From: Paenibacillus physcomitrellae
Lineage (GTDB): Bacteria; Bacillota; Bacilli; Paenibacillales; Paenibacillaceae
Assembly (NCBI RefSeq): GCF_002240225.1
Contig: NZ_CP022584.1
Location: 310,001 to 374,000 of the forward strand
Direction: 5' to 3'
DNA: 64,000 nt
Positions 33,251-41,209 of the stretch are shown in pieces (the stretch's first letter is position 1; each line of letters opens with the position of its first letter). The translations under genes and the position numbers were made by a program. Under the pieces are notes generated by a model that worked only from the letters and a program-made list of their open reading frames with translations, did no database searches and had not been told where the DNA came from.

Positions 33251-33967
33251 ATGTATCTGAAAGAGCTGACCAAGCTGAAGGACAAAATAGAAGCACCGGA
33301 TCAATACCCGTTTAACATTCCTTCGATCCGCAGCCTGGACAAATTGGTTTTCCGGAATAAGGTGACTTTTTTTGTTGGAGAGAATGGCTCCGGCAAATCT
33401 ACGCTTCTGGAAGCGATAGCCTATCAATGCGGGTTTAATACGGCAGGCGGCAGCAGGAACAACACCTATGATCTGGCCGCCTCGGAAGCGAGGCTTGGCG
33501 ATTATATCCGCCTGTCTTGGATGCCGAAGGTGACCGCGGGATTTTTCCTGAGGGCAGAATCTTATTATCAATTTGCCAATCATATCGATGAAATCGCGCG
33601 TGAGTGTCCAGATGTTTATCAAGCCTACGGCGGGAAATCGCTGCATGAACAGTCCCATGGCGAGTCTTTTTTTGCCTTGTTCAAGAACCGTTTTGGACGC
33701 CGGGGTATTTATTTGCTGGACGAGCCGGAGGCGGCCTTGTCTCCAAACCGGCAGTTGGCTTTCTTAAGTCTGATTCATGAGCTTCAGAAAAATGCCCAGC
33801 TGATCATCGCGACTCATTCGCCGATCCTGCTCGGATACCCGGAGGCCGACATTTATGCCTTTGGCTCCGGGATCAAGCCGATACGATATGAAGAAACCGA
33901 ACATTACCAGGTCACCAGGCGCTTCCTGGAGAACCGGAACATGTACCTGAAGGAGCTGCTGGATTAA
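33251..33967 (+). CDS. AAA family ATPase (ABC-type ATP-binding protein)
   Basis: 238 residues. Walker A is GENGSGKST (about residues 42-50), the Walker B is GIYLLDEPEAALS and the final His motif is IATHSPILLG. The signature region reads LHEQSHGESFFALF instead of LSGGQ, the form seen in the single-domain AAA_21/AAA_23-type ATPases that resemble RecF/SMC heads and in the nuclease-associated OLD group. It has no transmembrane or nuclease part. Its role is unknown; no partner nuclease is adjacent, so a defence role cannot be supported. Confidence 0.85.
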   Translation: MYLKELTKLKDKIEAPDQYPFNIPSIRSLDKLVFRNKVTFFVGENGSGKSTLLEAIAYQCGFNTAGGSRNNTYDLAASEARLGDYIRLSWMPKVTAGFFLRAESYYQFANHIDEIARECPDVYQAYGGKSLHEQSHGESFFALFKNRFGRRGIYLLDEPEAALSPNRQLAFLSLIHELQKNAQLIIATHSPILLGYPEADIYAFGSGIKPIRYEETEHYQVTRRFLENRNMYLKELLD

Positions 33968-34014
33968 GGGGCCGCTCTTACACTGGACTGGAGGATCAAA
34001 GGGGAGGATCATGA

Positions 34015-34473
34015 ATGGAGCTTACAATCAGACTGAAACGACAGGATGAGCCGCCTCCTTATTCTCTGCTGCTGTCCGCGGATTCCTCTCAACTCTTGGT
34101 TGACCGCTATCTCAGCAAAGGCGATTGTTATCTGGCCTGGCTGGGCGAGGAGCTGGCCGGAGAATTTGTCTTGCTTCGAACAGGGCCGGACACCTGCGAG
34201 ATCATGAATTTGGCGGTTAAAGAATCCTTTCAGGGACAAGGCATTGCCAAGGAAATGATGGCATTCGCCTGTGAGAAGGCACGCGAACAGGGCTGTTCAA
34301 GCCTTGAGATCGGCACAGGCAATTCAAGTCTGAATCAGCTAGCGCTCTACCAGAAATGCGGATTCAGAATCGAAGGGGTAGAGCGGGATTTTTTTATTAA
34401 ACATTATGAAGAAGCCATCTATGAGAACGGGATCCAGTGCCGGGACCTGCTGAGATTAAGGCTGGAATTGTAG
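34015..34473 (+). CDS. GNAT-family N-acetyltransferase
   Basis: 152 residues; GGGGAGG about 9 nt before ATG. The GNAT core is clear: beta-4 IMNLAVKESFQGQGIAKEMM with the acetyl-CoA pyrophosphate loop QGQGIA (about residues 76-81), then the NSSLNQLALYQKCGFRIEGV motif. It transfers an acetyl group from acetyl-CoA to an unknown amine. The gene ends 7 bp before the next, small secreted-protein gene, so they are probably one transcript. Confidence 0.9.
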   Translation: MELTIRLKRQDEPPPYSLLLSADSSQLLVDRYLSKGDCYLAWLGEELAGEFVLLRTGPDTCEIMNLAVKESFQGQGIAKEMMAFACEKAREQGCSSLEIGTGNSSLNQLALYQKCGFRIEGVERDFFIKHYEEAIYENGIQCRDLLRLRLEL

Positions 34474-34480
34474 GTGCCGT

Positions 34481-34867
34481 ATGACAAGAAGAAGGACGAT
34501 GGCGGCGACTTTGGTTACCTTAGCAGCTGTAACCTTAAGCTTATACGGAATCGTTCATACGGACAGCCACGTGATCAATACGTCTATGTGCTCGAATACC
34601 ATTTTGGACACGGAGGATCAGCCGAATGGTTCTTATGAGCTGGTTTATTTTAAACGGGATTGCGGCCCGGATGAGGGTGCCAATTACCAGGTTTCTATTC
34701 TGCGGAACGGGGCGAAGCTGGGAAATGAACCGGGGAACCTGTTTATATCGGACAACAAGTTCGGCGCCAATTGGCTTGATTCTTCTACCGTAACTTTAAC
34801 AGGCCATCCGGACGACAAGTATAAACGGAAGAAGAGTTATAAAGGCATACATATAATGTATCCGTAG
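34481..34867 (+). CDS. DUF5412-like secreted or membrane-anchored small protein
   Basis: 128 residues. An N-terminal basic, hydrophobic segment (RRRTMAATLVTLAAVTLSLY) is a signal or anchor. The outer part has two Cys (MCSN and RDCG) that could form a disulfide, and ends with DKYKRKKSYKGIHIMYP. It resembles Bacillus proteins of the DUF5412 type, whose function is not known. AGGTG precedes the ATG. It is translated just after the GNAT gene. Confidence 0.6.
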   Translation: MTRRRTMAATLVTLAAVTLSLYGIVHTDSHVINTSMCSNTILDTEDQPNGSYELVYFKRDCGPDEGANYQVSILRNGAKLGNEPGNLFISDNKFGANWLDSSTVTLTGHPDDKYKRKKSYKGIHIMYP

Positions 34868-34873
34868 AGAGAA

Positions 34874-35038
34874 ATGAGAGGATGCAATTCAAGGAGCAGT
34901 GCTGTTCCGGAAAGATTAGGTTTTGTGCAAGAGGGCACCGTGCGTCAGACCGAGTGGCTATATGATCATTTTGTGGATCACGTCGTTTATGGCATGCTGA
35001 AAGAAGATTGGCTCTGCTTGAAGAGCAGGCTGGAGTAG
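34874..35038 (+). pseudogene. C-terminal fragment of a RimJ/RimL-type GNAT acetyltransferase
   Basis: A 54-codon frame from ATG 34874 reads NSRSSAVPERLGFVQEGT, then RQTEWLYDHFVDHVVYGMLK and EDW. This is the conserved C-terminus of GNAT enzymes such as YdaF and RimL, from the CoA-contacting N-x-R-S-x-x-V-x-E helix to the YGML strand. The catalytic N-terminal two thirds are missing. It starts 6 bp past the preceding stop and has a chance ATG, so it may or may not be translated. Confidence 0.8.
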
Positions 35039-35077
35039 AAGGGTAGGCGGCTGCCTGCGGAAAAAGAGGAATAGCAA

Positions 35078-35284
35078 ATGTCGATTCTTATTTTAATATT
35101 TTTGGTTCCTATGATGCTTGGCCTGTATTTCGTTACTCTCGCGATTTGGGAGCTTCGCGTGGGAACGGACCGCCCAAGGTTTATCCGGTTGATGTTCGGC
35201 GGTTTGGTGCTTATTTTTATCGTTCCCCTCGTACTGGGAGGAAGCGGTCTTGGACTTTTGCAAATTTTGACACGCAGCAATTAA
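35078..35284 (+). CDS. Small membrane protein
   Basis: 68 residues; AGAGGAA about 6 nt before ATG. Two membrane spans (LILIFLVPMMLGLYFVTLAI and LMFGGLVLIFIVPLVLGG) are joined by a short charged loop. No family recognised. Its stop codon sits in the first copy of an 11-bp direct repeat (35281-35302). Confidence 0.6.
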   Translation: MSILILIFLVPMMLGLYFVTLAIWELRVGTDRPRFIRLMFGGLVLIFIVPLVLGGSGLGLLQILTRSN

Positions 35285-35302
35285 TTAGGCATTAATTAGG
35301 CT
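35281..35302 (+). repeat. Imperfect 11-bp direct repeat
   Basis: TTAATTAGGCA (35281-35291) is followed directly by TTAATTAGGCT. It begins at the stop codon of the small membrane protein. Confidence 0.5.
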
Positions 35303-35416
35303 ATGATAAACGCCATTTTGGACAATCCTAAGAACAAATATTTAGCGACCAGACCAGCAGCTTTGAAGGGCTCATTCCTGACATCATAAACCAGACCGAA
35401 TAAGGAGAATGAAGAA

Positions 35417-36427
35417 ATGACGAATGCCATAGGTGTTTATCGCGGGGATTATTTGGAGAGCACGCATGAAGTCCATATAGCAGTTGTGGATCAAACGGGA
35501 AAATTGTTATATGCCTACGGTGACCCGTATCGTCCGACGTTCCCTCGTTCTTCGATGAAGCCTTTTCAAGCCGTTCCTATTCTTGAAACAGGCACCGCCG
35601 CGGCTTTCGATTTCTCCTTGTCCGATTTGGCCTTGAGCTGTTCTTCGCACAGCGGGGAACCCGTTCACCGCTCGGCCGTTCTGGATATTTTGCGGAGGGC
35701 TAAGCTGAAGGAAGAGGCGCTGCAGTGCGGCACGCATGTGCCGAGAGATAAGGAAAGCTACGTGGAGCTGATCCGGGAGGGCAGGGAGCTGACTCCTGTA
35801 TACAGCAACTGCTCGGGGAAACATGCGGGAATGCTCTCTACCGCTGTACATATGAAGGAGGATATTGATACTTACCGTGAAGCGCAGCATCCGGTTCAGC
35901 AGCGCATTCTGGAGGTTCTCTCCGATGTCTGCAGCTTCCCGGTATCGGAGATTGCTTTCAGTGTCGACGGCTGCGGTGTACCGGTGCACCGGATTCCTCT
36001 ATTTCGTGCAGCGTTTGGATATGCGCGTCTGGCAAGTCCGGATGCCATTGCTGATCCCCAGAGAGCCGGGGCTTTGCGAACGATTTGTCAAGCGATGACT
36101 CGGCATCCGGAGATGGTAGCGGGTAAAAATCGCTTCGATACGGATGTCATGCGCGCCTTCCAAGGAGGAGTGGTTTCCAAGACAGGTGCCGAGGGTGTAC
36201 AATGTCTGGGAATCGTGAATTCCGGTATCGGAATTGCGGTGAAGACGGAGGATGGAACGGCTCGGGCTGCCAGCGTTGCCGCGATGGAGGTACTCAAACA
36301 GCTGGGTATTGGGGATGAGGGCATTTACCAGCAGCTTGAAACCTACATCCATACGCCGGTAACAAACGCCCATAAGGAGCAAATCGGCGTAATCAAGGCT
36401 GATTTTACACTAGATCGAATTCATTAA
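35417..36427 (+). CDS. L-asparaginase II family protein (thermolabile type)
   Basis: 336 residues. Belongs to the Asparaginase_II family (PF06089), related to Rhizobium etli AnsA and distinct from the classical E. coli fold: FPRSSMKPFQAVPILETG with the SxxK-like Ser-Lys, ALSCSSHSGEPVH, NCSGKHAGMLS and SVDGCGVPVHRIPL. The Cys residues in NCSGKH and DGCGVP bind zinc in the R. etli enzyme, as I recall. It hydrolyses asparagine to aspartate and ammonia. A glutaminase follows 650 bp downstream, so two amidases sit together. AAGGAGAA precedes ATG. Confidence 0.9.
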   Translation: MTNAIGVYRGDYLESTHEVHIAVVDQTGKLLYAYGDPYRPTFPRSSMKPFQAVPILETGTAAAFDFSLSDLALSCSSHSGEPVHRSAVLDILRRAKLKEEALQCGTHVPRDKESYVELIREGRELTPVYSNCSGKHAGMLSTAVHMKEDIDTYREAQHPVQQRILEVLSDVCSFPVSEIAFSVDGCGVPVHRIPLFRAAFGYARLASPDAIADPQRAGALRTICQAMTRHPEMVAGKNRFDTDVMRAFQGGVVSKTGAEGVQCLGIVNSGIGIAVKTEDGTARAASVAAMEVLKQLGIGDEGIYQQLETYIHTPVTNAHKEQIGVIKADFTLDRIH

Positions 36428-36456
36428 TTTAAAAGCTTGGAGGTCAACGAGAATTT

Positions 36457-36924
36457 ATGTCGGATCCATTTATTTTTAACTTAATAGGTACTGCCCGCCA
36501 GAACATCGTCAAATTGCTGGACAACGTAGCTGTAGAGCAGCGTACGGTAATTCCGGAAGGTTTTAACAATAATCTTCACTGGCAGATCGGCCATATTGTG
36601 ACCGTAGCCGAACGCTTGGCTTACAGCCTCAGAGGAGAACCTTCCGAGCTGCCGGGGGAATATATGCAGTTCTTTAATACAGGAACCAGACCTGCGGACT
36701 GGAACGGTGAGCCGCCGGCGTGGGAAGATATATTAGCTGTTATGGAGAGTCAACTGGCCCGGATCAGGGAAGTCTTTGAGGATCGGTTGGATGAAGCGCT
36801 CGCCCATCAGAACAACTTTGCTAATGCCAGAACGTTTCGCAATCTCCTGGAGCTGAATGTGGCGCATGAAAATTCTCATGTCGGCATGATTAATGCCATG
36901 ATTAGGGTCTTGAAAAGGCCATAA
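36457..36924 (+). CDS. DinB family protein
   Basis: 155 residues; GGAGG upstream. Another DinB-type four-helix bundle: NNLHWQIGHIVTVAERLAYS gives the first His ligand, LNVAHENSHVGMI the second and third. Likely metal-dependent and of unknown reaction. It is different in sequence from the DinB gene at 32233 and lies between asparaginase and glutaminase on the same strand. Confidence 0.85.
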   Translation: MSDPFIFNLIGTARQNIVKLLDNVAVEQRTVIPEGFNNNLHWQIGHIVTVAERLAYSLRGEPSELPGEYMQFFNTGTRPADWNGEPPAWEDILAVMESQLARIREVFEDRLDEALAHQNNFANARTFRNLLELNVAHENSHVGMINAMIRVLKRP

Positions 36925-36963
36925 AATGTTCTTCTGCCGCAGCTAACTGTGTGGAATGTTATT

Positions 36964-36989
36964 TAGCCCCGATGAGCCCATCGGGGCTA
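36964..36989. terminator. GC-rich hairpin after the DinB gene
   Basis: TAGCCCCGATG (36964-36974) pairs perfectly with CATCGGGGCTA (36979-36989), loop 4 nt. There is no T-run, so it is a weak or factor-assisted terminator. Confidence 0.5.
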
Positions 36990-37077
36990 TTGCTGCCTAG
37001 TTTAGGTAATCCTCCAAATACGGACGGGAAATAATCTAATTATTAGGAACGATTTCGAGAAGGGGGACAAATGAGGG

Positions 37078-38025
37078 ATGAACAACGTGATGAAGGAAAT
37101 GGACAGACTGGACAACCTGCTGCCGCAATGGGTTGAGAAAAGCCGCCCGGAAAGCGCCCATGGCCGGGTTGCCACCTATATCCCGGAACTTTCAAAAGCG
37201 GAGTGGGATTTGCTTGGGATCAGCGTGCTAAATGCAGACGGGCGATATTCAGAAGCGGGCGATACGGCATTTTCTTTTACACTGCAGAGTATTTCCAAGG
37301 TATTTACGCTGATTCTTGCTCTTATGGATCATGGAGAGGAAGCGGTGTTCTCCAAGGTCGGCAAAGAGCCGACAGGCGATAATTTTAATTCCATGATGAA
37401 GCTTGAGCTGATCCAGCCGGCAATCCCTTTTAATCCGCTGATTAATGCCGGCGCCATCGTTATTTCTTCCCTTATCAAGGGTAATTCTGTGGAGCAGAAG
37501 TCTGAGCGGATTTTGCAGTTCTTCCGGGAGCTGGCCGGAAATGACCGGCTGGTCATCGATCATAAGGTTTACCGTTCTGAACGTGAAACGGGACATTTGA
37601 ATCGTTCCATGGCTTATTTTCTGCTGGATAAAGGCATACTGGAAGGAAATGTGGAGGACGTGCTGGACGTGTATTTCCGTCATTGCTCTATTCAGGTCGA
37701 GACCGCTGATTTGGCGAGGATGGCTTTGGTGTTAGCGTATAACGGCCTTGATCCGCTTACCGGCAAGCAGCTGATTCCACGGCGTTTTGTACAAATAGCC
37801 AAAACCTTTATGATTACCTGCGGGATGTACAATGGATCGGGCGAATTTGCAATCGGTGCAGGAATGCCGGCGAAAAGCGGTGTTTCCGGAGGTATTTTAA
37901 CTTTTGTCCCTGGACGCCTTGGGATCGGAGTGGTCGGCCCTTCCTTGAATGCAAAGGGGAACAGTATTGCGGGCGTACATTTGATCGAGCGGCTTTCGCG
38001 TGAGTTTGATTGGAGTATGTTCTAA
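37078..38025 (+). CDS. glsA: Glutaminase
   Basis: 315 residues, standard for the serine-dependent beta-lactamase-like glutaminases. Catalytic Ser71 and Lys74 occur in QSISKVF, with the substrate Asn in EPTGDNFNSM, NPLINAGAI and the late motifs MYNGSGEFA, PAKSGVSGGI. It converts glutamine to glutamate and ammonia. An AGAAGGGGG lies before ATG. Its nearness to an asparaginase gene suggests use of amides as a nitrogen source or pH control by ammonia release, which is inference only. Confidence 0.95.
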   Translation: MNNVMKEMDRLDNLLPQWVEKSRPESAHGRVATYIPELSKAEWDLLGISVLNADGRYSEAGDTAFSFTLQSISKVFTLILALMDHGEEAVFSKVGKEPTGDNFNSMMKLELIQPAIPFNPLINAGAIVISSLIKGNSVEQKSERILQFFRELAGNDRLVIDHKVYRSERETGHLNRSMAYFLLDKGILEGNVEDVLDVYFRHCSIQVETADLARMALVLAYNGLDPLTGKQLIPRRFVQIAKTFMITCGMYNGSGEFAIGAGMPAKSGVSGGILTFVPGRLGIGVVGPSLNAKGNSIAGVHLIERLSREFDWSMF

Positions 38026-38050
38026 AAGTAAAAAAACGAGGATAAAAGGT

Positions 38051-38079
38051 TTGACATAAATACGGTGGGGGGGTATATT
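38051..38079 (+). promoter_or_regulatory. copA promoter with CsoR-like G-rich spacer
   Basis: TTGACA (38051-38056), 17 bp, TATATT (38074-38079). The spacer holds TACGGTGGGGGGGTAT, a G-tract pseudo-palindrome like the CsoR operators in front of Bacillus copZA. Confidence 0.7.
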
Positions 38080-38112
38080 GAAGTCGAGAGGAAGAGGAAA
38101 GGCAGGTCCTGA

Positions 38113-40692
38113 ATGATGGATGAAGAAGCAGGAACAGAAACCACCCCCCAAGAATCACTCCGTGAAGAAAAGGTCAGTCCAGATAACGTTTCTCATGAAA
38201 AAGTCATACATGAAAACGTCACGCATGATAACATCAATCGCGACCCTTCGGCACAGACCGCTAATAAGGCAGCTGAGTTTAAGAAGGTGACGATGCAGAT
38301 TACAGGCATGACCTGCGCGGCTTGTGCAGCCCGGATAGAGAAAGGCTTAGGCAAGATGGGTGGCGTCAAAGAAGTCAATGTCAACTTTGCGATGGAGCGG
38401 GCTAGCGTCACTTATGATCCCGCTGAAATAAAGGTGCCGCAGCTGGAAGAGAAGGTAGAGAAGCTGGGCTACGGCACAGCTAAAGAAACCGCCGATTTGC
38501 AGCTCATCGGCATGTACTGTGCAGCCTGTGCAAACCGAATTGAGAAAACAATCAGCAAGCTGCCCGGCGTAACCAGCTCAAACGTCAATTATGCGCTGGA
38601 GACGGCGCGAGTCGAGTTTAACCCGGCCGAGGTTACGATCGCTGATATTCAGCAGCGGGTTGAGAAGCTTGGTTATCAGGCTATTCCGAAACAAGAGCCC
38701 GGCAAAGAGGCGGAACACCGGGAACGGGCAATTGCCAGGCAGAAGCTGAAGCTGGGACTTTCGATTCTATTATCCCTGCCGCTCTTATGGGGAATGGTCA
38801 GTCATTTTGCTTTCCTGTCGTGGATCTGGATGCCGGATGTGCTGATGAATCCATGGGTCCAGCTGGCCTTTGCAACTCCGGTTCAATTTGTCGTCGGCGC
38901 TCAATTCTATGTTGGGGCGTATAAAGCGCTCCGGAACGGAAGCGCAAATATGGATGTGCTTGTAGCTTTAGGCACCTCGGCCGCTTATTTCTACAGCTTA
39001 TATCTGACGCTGGACTGGGCGGCAGGGGCCAACGACGGCATGCATCATACCCCCTCCCTGTATTTTGAAACTAGTGCGGTGCTGATCACTCTTGTCCTAT
39101 TAGGTAAGCTGCTGGAAGCACTCGCCAAGGGAAGATCCTCGGAGGCGATCAAAACACTGATGGGGCTGCGGGCCAAGACGGCAATCGTTATCCGGGACGG
39201 AGAAGAGCTTAGTGTTCCGGTAGAGCAAGTCATCAAAGGGGACTTGGTGGTTGTCCGGCCTGGAGATAAAATCCCGGTAGACGGCGAGGTAGTGGAGGGC
39301 GCTTCGGCCGTGGACGAATCCATGTTGACCGGAGAAAGCCTGCCCGTGGATAAACGCCCCGGCGATCCCGTGATTGGGGCTACAGTAAACAAAAACGGAT
39401 CACTGAAAATCCGCGCTTCAAAAGTAGGGCAGGAGACGGCTTTATCACAAATTATCCGGATCGTCGAGGAAGCGCAGGGATCTAAGGCGCCGATCCAGCG
39501 GATTGCGGACGTAATCTCCGGCATTTTTGTACCAATTGTTGTCGGCATTGCCATTCTTACTTTTCTGGTTTGGTATTTCCTGGTCGCTCCAGGTGACTTT
39601 GCCCATGCGCTTGAAATTGGAATTGCTGTGCTGGTCATCGCTTGTCCTTGCGCTTTAGGGCTGGCAACGCCAACCTCGATCATGGCAGGTTCCGGTCGGG
39701 CCGCTGAGTTCGGGGTCCTGTTTAAAGGGGGCGAATACCTGGAATTGACGCAAAATATTGATACGGTCGTATTGGACAAAACGGGAACGGTAACCCAAGG
39801 TAAACCCTCATTGACAGACGTGGAGCCTTTCAATGTTAACGAACAGCAATTTCTGGGGTGGATGGCAGCAGCCGAAAGAAACTCCGAACACCCGCTTGCA
39901 GAGGCCATCGTAGCCGGAGCGAAGGAGCGGGGCATCAGCTTGGGGCAGTCTGATGCGTTTGAGGCCCTTCCAGGCTATGGCATTGAAGCGGAAGCTGGAG
40001 GCAGAAAGCTGGCGATTGGCACTCGTAAGCTGATGCACAAACACGGCATTCTAATCAGCGATAACGTCTATAAGCGGATGACGGAGCTTGAGCAAGCCGG
40101 GAAGACGGTGATGCTGGCTGCGGCAGACGGACAATATGCCGGTCTGGTCGCCGTAGCCGATACGATTAAACCTACCTCGGCCAGTGCTGTCGCCGGTTTA
40201 AAAGCGCTCGGCATCGAAACGATTATGGTGACGGGCGACAATGAGCGGACAGCCAAAGCTATTGCCGCTGGGGCAGGCATTGACCGGGTATTTGCCGAAG
40301 TGCTGCCTGAAGGAAAGGCCGTGATCATCCGCAGACTGCAGCAGGAAGGCCGGAAAGTCGCCATGGTTGGCGACGGCATCAACGATGCTCCGGCACTGGC
40401 GGTGGCCGACATCGGCATGGCGATCGGCACGGGAACAGATGTGGCGATCGAAGCTGCCGACATTACGCTGATGCATGGTGATCTGAATCATATTTTGGCG
40501 GCGATATCTGTCAGCCGGAAGACGATGCGCAATATCCGCCAGAACCTGTTCTGGGCGCTCGGCTACAATGCCATCGGCATTCCGATTGCTGCGTTCGGTC
40601 TCCTCGCTCCATGGGTCGCCGGAGCGGCAATGGCGCTCAGTTCGGTTTCGGTTGTAGCCAATTCACTCCGCTTGCAGCGGATGAAAGGATAA
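38113..40692 (+). CDS. copA: Copper-exporting P1B-type ATPase with two metal-binding domains
   Basis: 859 residues. After a 50-residue hydrophilic leader there are two heavy-metal-associated domains: [10 protein letters not shown] (about 62-71) and [10 protein letters not shown] (about 135-144). Eight membrane spans follow. The ion-binding CPC is Cys511-Pro-Cys513 in [10 protein letters not shown]; the phosphorylated residue is Asp555 (DKTGTVTQG); the HP motif is [10 protein letters not shown] and the hinge is [13 protein letters not shown] with an Asn-Tyr in span 7 (GYNAIGIP) and Met-Ser in span 8 marks Cu(I) transport. It pumps copper out. CopZ and CsoR genes are not next to it. The leader repeats His-Glu/Asp-Asn-Val units. 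The terminator is at 40737. Confidence 0.95.
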   Translation: MMDEEAGTETTPQESLREEKVSPDNVSHEKVIHENVTHDNINRDPSAQTANKAAEFKKVTMQITGMTCAACAARIEKGLGKMGGVKEVNVNFAMERASVTYDPAEIKVPQLEEKVEKLGYGTAKETADLQLIGMYCAACANRIEKTISKLPGVTSSNVNYALETARVEFNPAEVTIADIQQRVEKLGYQAIPKQEPGKEAEHRERAIARQKLKLGLSILLSLPLLWGMVSHFAFLSWIWMPDVLMNPWVQLAFATPVQFVVGAQFYVGAYKALRNGSANMDVLVALGTSAAYFYSLYLTLDWAAGANDGMHHTPSLYFETSAVLITLVLLGKLLEALAKGRSSEAIKTLMGLRAKTAIVIRDGEELSVPVEQVIKGDLVVVRPGDKIPVDGEVVEGASAVDESMLTGESLPVDKRPGDPVIGATVNKNGSLKIRASKVGQETALSQIIRIVEEAQGSKAPIQRIADVISGIFVPIVVGIAILTFLVWYFLVAPGDFAHALEIGIAVLVIACPCALGLATPTSIMAGSGRAAEFGVLFKGGEYLELTQNIDTVVLDKTGTVTQGKPSLTDVEPFNVNEQQFLGWMAAAERNSEHPLAEAIVAGAKERGISLGQSDAFEALPGYGIEAEAGGRKLAIGTRKLMHKHGILISDNVYKRMTELEQAGKTVMLAAADGQYAGLVAVADTIKPTSASAVAGLKALGIETIMVTGDNERTAKAIAAGAGIDRVFAEVLPEGKAVIIRRLQQEGRKVAMVGDGINDAPALAVADIGMAIGTGTDVAIEAADITLMHGDLNHILAAISVSRKTMRNIRQNLFWALGYNAIGIPIAAFGLLAPWVAGAAMALSSVSVVANSLRLQRMKG

Positions 40693-40736
40693 GCGAAGCA
40701 GCAAAGCCTGAGATTATATACCACAAGAAAAATAAA

Positions 40737-40778
40737 GGTCCCGGCAGCAAGTTTGTTTCTTGCCCGGGACCCTTGTTT
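40737..40778. terminator. Bidirectional terminator between copA and DUF1657 gene
   Basis: GGTCCCGG with CCGGGACC, extended by CAAG/CTTG beyond a mismatch, followed on the plus strand by TTGTTTTG. Confidence 0.7.
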
Positions 40779-40805
40779 TGTGTACGTATGCCTCAAATGA
40801 ATTCC

Positions 40806-41012
40806 TTAGAACCCTTTATATTGCGGCTCTTCGTTCTCCAACTGCTGTACACGGCTAGAAACTTGATCAATGATCGTTTGAGTCTGCTGAGCAGCATTTG
40901 TGAACAGATCTTTTGCTTGTTGGTTTTGCGTGCTCAAAGCAAATGTTTCAAGACTCGCTTGGGCGCTTTTCAGCGAAGCAACGCAGGTTTTAACTTGGGA
41001 AGCAACGGTCAT
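40806..41012 (-). CDS. DUF1657 domain-containing small protein
   Basis: 68 residues, GGAGGTG 7 nt before ATG. An all-helical DUF1657 protein: KTCVASLKSAQASLETFALS then NQQAKDLFTNAAQQTQTIID. The same pattern (ADLEMFALSTNN) forms the C-terminus of the divergent gene at 41210. Such small proteins accompany mobile spoVA operons in Bacillus and are made in the forespore. A possible sigma-G promoter precedes it (41055-41084). Its mechanism is unknown. Confidence 0.88.
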   Translation of the reverse strand: MTVASQVKTCVASLKSAQASLETFALSTQNQQAKDLFTNAAQQTQTIIDQVSSRVQQLENEEPQYKGF

Positions 41013-41054
41013 GGTTTTTCACCTCCAACTGACATGGAATTAAGCAACGTTTTA

Positions 41055-41084
41055 TAATTTGTCGATTCGGCCAATTGAATATAC
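41055..41084 (-). promoter_or_regulatory. Candidate sigma-G promoter of the DUF1657 gene
   Basis: On the minus strand GTATA (41084-41080), 18 bp, CAAATTA (41061-41055). This matches GHATR-N18-CATNHTA with one mismatch. Forespore expression would suit the gene content. Confidence 0.45.
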
Positions 41085-41209
41085 ATATAGCGATAAAGAT
41101 GGGAATAAATAACACATGGGAGTGACGGCGTTTACATCTGCATAATTATTTGTTTTCAGGCAATAATTCCATTGATCTTTGTTCACTGGAGAAGAAAGGG
41201 GTTCTTGGC

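Noticed and set aside
33251..33967. AAA ATPase as part of a known phage-defence system
   Set aside because: No nuclease, reverse transcriptase, TIR or other effector gene is adjacent, so no defence type can be supported.
35300..35402. Possible coding relic (frame ending IPDIINQTE) before the asparaginase gene
   Set aside because: Only about 23 codons read well and no family could be named.
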